DNA from: Bacillota bacterium
Lineage (GTDB): Bacteria > Bacillota > Clostridia > Tissierellales > Peptoniphilaceae
DNA: 5,868 nucleotides
Reading direction: 5' to 3'
Assembly (NCBI GenBank): GCA_023418835.1
Contig: JAEZYW010000054.1
Location: 1 to 5,868 of the forward strand
Position numbers and translations under genes: made by a program. Each line of letters begins with the position of its first letter. The stretch's first letter is position 1. Below the pieces are notes generated by a model. The model did no database searches. It was not told the origin of the DNA and saw nothing but the letters and a program-made list of their open reading frames with translations. Below are positions 1 through 5,868 of the stretch, in pieces.

Positions 1-40
1 GAGTAAAAACAAATTAAATGTAAAATAAATATCTCTTCTG

Positions 41-2759
<2,719 letters not shown>

Positions 2760-2772
2760 TATGGAGGGAAAT

Positions 2773-2937
2773 ATGAATACGATAGGAAGAATTATTTCAC
2801 TAATTGTTTCAGTAGTATTGGCAATTTGGATTATTAGATTATTATTCAATGCATTAGGAAATTTAGCAGGTGGAATTGGAAGTTTAATACTAGTTGTAAT
2901 TTTAGTATTGCTATTACAAAGAGTTTGGCGAGGTTAA
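2773..2937 (+). CDS. small two-helix membrane protein, 54 residues, function unknown
   Basis: This short frame has a good ribosome site (GGAGGG, 2763-2768) four bases before its ATG and starts 13 nt after the guaB stop. The predicted product begins MNTIGRIISLIVSVVLAIW. It has one hydrophobic helix at about residues 7-25, a Gly/Asn-rich turn (NALGNLAGGIGS, 26-37), a second helix at about 38-48, and a basic end (QRVWRG). It has no signal-peptide cleavage motif and no catalytic motif. The layout of helix, glycine hinge and helix with Trp and Arg at the ends resembles small membrane proteins common in Firmicutes such as the lmo0937-type family, but I do not assert homology. Its place between guaB and the terminator makes it the last gene of the cdaR-guaB unit. 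It is probably a real gene because the ribosome site, hydrophobic pattern and position before the terminator agree. Confidence 0.72.
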   Translation: MNTIGRIISLIVSVVLAIWIIRLLFNALGNLAGGIGSLILVVILVLLLQRVWRG

Positions 2938-2950
2938 ATTTCTCGTTGTA

Positions 2951-2992
2951 AAATCTCTATCAATGTCTTCGGATATTGGTAGAGATTTTTTT
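2951..2992 (+). terminator. Rho-independent terminator of the cdaR-guaB-small-ORF unit
   Basis: Bases 2953-2966 pair with 2973-2986 (stem ATCTCTATCAAT / ATTGGTAGAGAT with G-U pairs). The loop is TTCG closed by C2967-G2972, the very stable cUUCGg tetraloop. The stem runs into seven T residues (2986-2992). It lies 13 nt after the stop of the small membrane protein. The A's before the stem can extend pairing into the T run. Confidence 0.93.
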
Positions 2993-3025
2993 ATCTTTAT
3001 TTAAAAATATCCAAAATCAAGGCAC

Positions 3026-3053
3026 TTGCAAATTTTTTGACATAGTATATAAT
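3026..3053 (+). promoter_or_regulatory. putative sigma-A promoter of the symporter gene
   Basis: TTGCAA (3026-3031) and a perfect TATAAT (3048-3053) are separated by 16 bp, just downstream of the terminator. Transcription would start near 3060, leaving a leader of about 75 nt before the TTG start. A perfect TTGACA also occurs at 3037-3042 but has no good -10 box at the correct distance. The call rests on consensus match and position only. Confidence 0.6.
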
Positions 3054-3134
3054 AAGTCTATGTGCTTTTGTTGTTTACACATGTTTAGCGAGTTAACAAT
3101 AAAGTGCAAATATTTTAAAACGGAGGAAAGTATA

Positions 3135-4325
3135 TTGAAAAAAATAGGATTATTGCCACGGTTGATAATTGCAATAATACTAGGTATTATTATTGGAAAA
3201 ATAGCACCACAAATTGTAGTAGCAGTTTTAGCAACATTTAATGGACTTTTTGGAAACTTTTTAAATTTCGTTATTCCTTTAATAATCGTAGGATTTGTTG
3301 TACCGGGTATTGCTGATTTAGGAAAGGATGCAGGTAAAGCTCTTGGTATTACAGCTGGATTGGCATATGGTTCGACAGTTGCTTTTGGAACACTTGCATT
3401 TATAGTTGGTTCTATATTATTGCCAATTATTACAGGTAATGGAGGAACGTTTGATCCATCAGCTGGAGGTGGAGAAGCAGTTGCAGCACTTTTTGAATCT
3501 CCAATGGATCCACTATTTAACGTAACTACTGCATTAATTTTATCATTCATACTAGGTGTTGGAATTGCGTCTTTGGATACAGGAGAAGTGTTAAAAAAAG
3601 CTGTTCACGAGTTTTCTGATATAATTACTAAACTAATTTCTGTAGTTATAATACCACTTTTACCAATTCACATTATGGGAATATTTGCTAATATGTCTTA
3701 CACAGGAGAAGTTGAAAGAGTTCTTTCTGTATTTGCAAAAGTTTTCCTAATGGTAATTGTACTTCACATTTTGACAATTTTTATTCAATACTTACTAGCA
3801 AGTCTTGTGGCTGGAGGAAATCCTCTTACTAAGATGAGAACTATTTTCCCAGCATATCTTACTGCTATTGGTACTCAATCTTCTGCAGCGACAATTCCTG
3901 TAACATTGAATCAAACGTACAAAATGGGTGTTGAAAAGGGAGTTGCAGACTTTGTTATACCACTATGTGCAACTATACATTTATCAGGTAGTACCATTAC
4001 ACTTTTAAGCTGTTCAATGGCTATTATGTTATTGAATGGAATAACTCCTACATTTGGAGCTTTGTTCCCATTCATTCTTATGCTAGGTGTTACAATGGTA
4101 GCTGCACCAGGAGTTCCAGGGGGAGCGGTAATGGCAGCACTTGGAATTCTAGAGTCAATGCTTGGATTTACTCAACCGATGCTAGGACTTATGATTGCTC
4201 TTTATGTAGCTCAAGATAGTTTTGGTACAGCATGTAACATCTCTGGTGATGGAGCAATTGCTGTAATAGTAAACAAAATTTCTGGAAATAAACTTAGTCC
4301 TGAGACTTATGAAGAAATAATTTAA
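3135..4325 (+). CDS. dicarboxylate/amino acid:cation symporter family (DAACS/SDF) transporter, probably for a neutral amino acid
   Basis: Integral membrane secondary transporter of the glutamate-transporter (GltPh/SstT) fold, 396 residues. The TTG start at 3135 is chosen because GGAGGA (3122-3127) precedes it and the product then begins MKKIGLLPRLIIAIILG. The in-frame extension back to 2976 would run through the terminator and promoter. Visible elements are helical hairpin 1 with GTQSSAATIP (246-255), TM7 with CATIHLSGS (278-286), hairpin 2 with APGVPGG (324-330), and TM8 with QDSFGTACNISGD (360-372). TM8 keeps Asp361, Asn368 and Asp372, equivalent to GltPh D394, N401 and D405. Gly364 stands where GltPh has Arg397, which holds the substrate side-chain carboxylate; this argues for a neutral substrate, as in SstT. 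TM7 reads HLSGS instead of NMDGT, so cation coupling may differ. The exact substrate is not readable. The gene forms its own unit between a promoter and a terminator. Confidence 0.9.
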   Translation: MKKIGLLPRLIIAIILGIIIGKIAPQIVVAVLATFNGLFGNFLNFVIPLIIVGFVVPGIADLGKDAGKALGITAGLAYGSTVAFGTLAFIVGSILLPIITGNGGTFDPSAGGGEAVAALFESPMDPLFNVTTALILSFILGVGIASLDTGEVLKKAVHEFSDIITKLISVVIIPLLPIHIMGIFANMSYTGEVERVLSVFAKVFLMVIVLHILTIFIQYLLASLVAGGNPLTKMRTIFPAYLTAIGTQSSAATIPVTLNQTYKMGVEKGVADFVIPLCATIHLSGSTITLLSCSMAIMLLNGITPTFGALFPFILMLGVTMVAAPGVPGGAVMAALGILESMLGFTQPMLGLMIALYVAQDSFGTACNISGDGAIAVIVNKISGNKLSPETYEEII

Positions 4326-4335
4326 GTAAACAGTT

Positions 4336-4370
4336 AAAAGAGAAGTGGCTATGCTATTTCTCTTTTTATT
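4336..4370 (+). terminator. Rho-independent terminator after the symporter gene
   Basis: AAAAGAGAAGTGGC (4336-4349) pairs with GCTATTTCTCTTTT (4353-4366) through two G-U pairs, with a 3-nt loop (TAT). The T run spans 4363-4367. It begins 10 nt after the symporter stop. The A-rich left arm could allow weak action in the opposite direction as well. Confidence 0.85.
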
Positions 4371-4394
4371 TGCAGGAAAGAATTGAGGGAGCAT

Positions 4395-4754
4395 ATGGAA
4401 TATTTTAAAAATAATTTGAAAATAAAAAGTGACTTTGATATAAAGTCTTTAGATAAATTTGAAGAAGATATTGATTTAATAATAAGTTTAGATAGCAGGG
4501 TTGTTAATTTAATTTTAGAGGATCTACCTGATTACATAATAAACAGGTTTCAACTTACTGAAGTAAAATCCATACTCATTCGTCACTCTATAAATACAGA
4601 AAACAATACCCTAACAGTTCATTTTTTGAGAGTGATAGATCTGAATTCTTCTCTTATGAATTTCTCATTGGACTATACAAACTTTGAGATTATAATTAAA
4701 GATAACGAGTATTCAGTTGATTTTATCGTTCAAAGAAGGAGAGAAGAGAATTGA
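4395..4754 (+). CDS. hypothetical soluble protein, about 119 residues, coupled to the downstream beta-helix gene
   Basis: I do not recognise this protein. It has no signal peptide, membrane helix or cysteine, so it is probably cytosolic. The N-terminal third (about 15-52) is acidic and reads as alpha helix (KSLDKFEEDIDLIISLDSRV). The rest looks like four or five beta strands (EVKSILIRHSI, TLTVHFLRVID, FSLDY, FEIIIKD, YSVDFIVQRR) and ends with a charged tail. ATG 4395 is preceded by GAGGGAG (4385-4391), although the spacing is short. An alternative TTG at 4383 with AGGAAAG (4374-4380) would add four residues (MREH). Its TGA (4752-4754) overlaps the TTG start of the next gene, which implies translational coupling and a shared function. 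The upstream terminator ends only about 25 nt before it. No function is assigned. Confidence 0.78.
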   Translation: MEYFKNNLKIKSDFDIKSLDKFEEDIDLIISLDSRVVNLILEDLPDYIINRFQLTEVKSILIRHSINTENNTLTVHFLRVIDLNSSLMNFSLDYTNFEIIIKDNEYSVDFIVQRRREEN

Positions 4755-5725
4755 ATAATATAAAAATTGATAGTACGGCAGAAATAATAGGAAAGGTACG
4801 AATTGGTAATGGTTCCATTATTTCTCAAGGTACAATTTTAAAATCTGAGGATAATTCCATTAAAATTGCTAATGACGCATTTGTTTTGGAGAACTCTGTA
4901 ATTATTGGGACAAGAAAAAATCCAGTTGAAATTGGCTCAAAAACTGTTTTTGGACATAAATGTACTGTCATCGGAGCTAAGGTTGGAGAATTATGTGAAG
5001 TTGGAAATAGTGTAACTATACTAGAAGGATCAGTCATTGGAGATAGATGTATATTTGGAGAAGGCAGTGTAATTCCTCCCAACTCAGTTATTCCAGATGA
5101 GTCTGTTGTATTAGGTAGACCTTATAAAATCTTAAGAAAATTAAATGATGAAGATTTAGAGATGATAAAAAGAATGAGAAGGGGAGATATTAATATAAAT
5201 CCCTATGAAGAAAATATATTGGAAAATGAAGGGAATTTAAAGGACATGGCAAAATTAAATGAAATAAATGGTAAAATACCTGAGATTGGTATTAATACAA
5301 AAATAATGGGAAGTGCAGAAATTAATGGCGATGTTATCATTGGAAATAACTGTTATATTGCATCAGGAGTTAAAATAATTGGTAATAGCCATGGTCCAAT
5401 TATAATTGGCGACAATGTAGTTATTCTTGAGAACACAGTATTACATCTTTTACCAGAAAATCAATTGATTATAGAAAATGATGTAGTCATAGGTCCAAAT
5501 TCAATGATTCATGGGACAGTCATAGGTGAGAATACGATTGTAGAGAGTTCAGCTATAATTTGCGACTTTAGCAAAGTAGGTAAGAATTCTTTAATTAAAT
5601 CAGGCACACTAGTTCCCCAAAGAAAAGTATTCCAAGATAATGAAATTGTCGAAGGATTTCCCGGTAAAACAATTGGGGAAAATGAAGTTTTGCAAGAAAA
5701 ACCAATATGGGCATTTAGACCTTAA
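4751..5725 (+). CDS. tandem-duplicated gamma-carbonic-anhydrase/YrdA-like left-handed beta-helix protein
   Basis: Protein of 324 residues made of two hexapeptide-repeat beta-helix domains. Domain 1 spans about 1-145 and ends with the YrdA-type LGRPYKILRKLNDEDLEMI. A charged linker covers about 146-172. Domain 2 spans about 173-324, ending GFPGKTIGE and PIWAFRP. Single domains of this family (about 170-200 residues: Cam, YrdA, PaaY) form trimers that bind a metal between subunits through three His. Aligned to YrdA (DGSMLH and VGHKVMLHG), domain 1 reads ENSVII and FGHKCTVIG, keeping only His69. Domain 2 reads ENTVLH and IGPNSMIHG, keeping His232 and His254. Cam's proton-shuttle and active-site residues (Arg59, Gln75, Glu84) are not evident, so carbonic anhydrase activity is uncertain; acyl- or CoA-related activity or a scaffold role remain possible. 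The TTG start has AAGGAGAG (4736-4743) at good spacing and overlaps the preceding stop by TTGA. Confidence 0.88.
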   Translation: MNNIKIDSTAEIIGKVRIGNGSIISQGTILKSEDNSIKIANDAFVLENSVIIGTRKNPVEIGSKTVFGHKCTVIGAKVGELCEVGNSVTILEGSVIGDRCIFGEGSVIPPNSVIPDESVVLGRPYKILRKLNDEDLEMIKRMRRGDININPYEENILENEGNLKDMAKLNEINGKIPEIGINTKIMGSAEINGDVIIGNNCYIASGVKIIGNSHGPIIIGDNVVILENTVLHLLPENQLIIENDVVIGPNSMIHGTVIGENTIVESSAIICDFSKVGKNSLIKSGTLVPQRKVFQDNEIVEGFPGKTIGENEVLQEKPIWAFRP

Positions 5726-5751
5726 AAGTAAAAAAACCGTTAGAATAAAAT

Positions 5752-5776
5752 TGATGTGAACCCTAAAACACGGACA
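5752..5776. repeat. terminal inverted repeat of the IS3-family element
   Basis: The outermost roughly 25 bases of the element, starting TGATGTGAACCC and ending GGACA. The sequence style matches IS3-family termini, but the partner repeat lies outside the window, so the exact length is inferred. Confidence 0.7.
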
Positions 5777-5790
5777 AAATAATATTTAAT

Positions 5791-5868
5791 TTATGCGGTA
5801 TGTTTTCTGTACTCAACAGGAGACATGCCGTTTAAATTTACCTTTATTCTTTCGTTGTTATACCAGTA
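5791..5868 (-). CDS. IS3-family transposase (orfB), C-terminal fragment
   Basis: The last 25 codons plus stop, read on the minus strand, give YWYNNERIKVNLNGMSP followed by VEYRKHTA. This is the standard C-terminus of IS3/IS150-group DDE transposases (WYN..RI...L.G.SP.eYR), just after the rve integrase catalytic domain. The stop is the TAA complement at 5791-5793. The gene is cut only by the window edge, so completeness and activity cannot be judged. In the intact element, orfB is normally made as an orfAB fusion by -1 frameshifting. Confidence 0.93.
   Translation of the reverse strand, partial: YWYNNERIKVNLNGMSPVEYRKHTA

Larger units (their letters stand above)
5752..5868 (-). mobile_element. 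IS3-family insertion sequence, right (transposase 3') end, cut by the window edge
   Basis: The segment holds a terminal-repeat-like sequence beginning TGATGTGAACCCTAAAACAC at 5752, which resembles IS3-family ends of the form TGa.gTGaaCCC.aAAa..GGACA. It then holds 14 nt of spacer and the end of an orfB-type transposase read leftward. The outer boundary is placed at 5752 on the TG start and is accurate to a few bases. The element sits 26 nt after the stop of the beta-helix gene and does not break that gene. The other end and the target duplication lie outside the window. Confidence 0.85.

Noticed and set aside
3037..3060. Perfect TTGACA as the -35 box of the symporter promoter
   Set aside because: The good TATAAT starts only 5 bp downstream, and at 15-18 bp spacing there is no convincing -10 box. 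TTGCAA with 16 bp spacing fits better.
2976..3134. 53-codon N-terminal extension of the symporter frame
   Set aside because: It would start inside the terminator hairpin and run across the promoter. It has no ribosome site, its composition is unlike the family, and TTG 3135 has a good GGAGGA.
3017..3550. 177-codon minus-strand open frame opposite the symporter
   Set aside because: It is antisense to the conserved transporter and its promoter region. Its Pro/Ile/Asn-rich composition is what the complement of a membrane-protein gene gives.
4825..5082. 85-codon minus-strand frame inside the beta-helix gene
   Set aside because: It is a shadow of the hexapeptide repeats; its apparent periodicity is only the complement of the coding repeats.
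4850..5700. Possible CRISPR-like or tandem DNA repeat in the beta-helix gene
   Set aside because: The recurring atIGdn/GGA-type words come from the hexapeptide protein repeats and are not conserved as DNA units with regular spacers.

Overview
The window is AT-rich DNA with Shine-Dalgarno sites of the GGAGG type, TTG starts, U-tailed hairpin terminators and a CdaR (YbbR-repeat) protein. This points to a low-GC Gram-positive anaerobe of the Firmicutes. A Peptoniphilaceae/Tissierellales-type coccus is my guess from gene style; the sequence does not prove it. All complete genes lie on the plus strand, and only the mobile element at the right edge is on the minus strand.

Left block (1-2992): a cdaR-like gene for the membrane-anchored regulator of the c-di-AMP synthase CdaA, then guaB (IMP dehydrogenase) 19 nt later, then a 54-residue membrane protein 13 nt after guaB. 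The block closes with a strong terminator that has a cUUCGg loop. The reading frame of cdaR continues to the left edge in a way that looks like the normal N-terminus, but an in-frame TAA at 26-28 interrupts it.

Middle block (3026-4370): a single-gene unit with its own promoter, a leader of about 75 nt, a TTG-started glutamate-transporter-family (DAACS/SDF) symporter and a terminator. Several canonical cation-site and substrate-site residues of this transporter are replaced.

Right block (4383-5725): an unrecognised soluble protein of about 119 residues whose stop overlaps the TTG start of a 324-residue left-handed beta-helix protein. The second protein is a tandem duplication of a gamma-carbonic-anhydrase/YrdA-like domain. 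The three metal-binding histidines of that family appear to be divided between the halves: one in the first, the other two in the second. This is the most interesting signal in the window.

Right edge (5752-5868): the terminal inverted repeat and transposase C-terminus of an IS3-family element, inserted 26 nt behind the beta-helix gene and pointing toward it.
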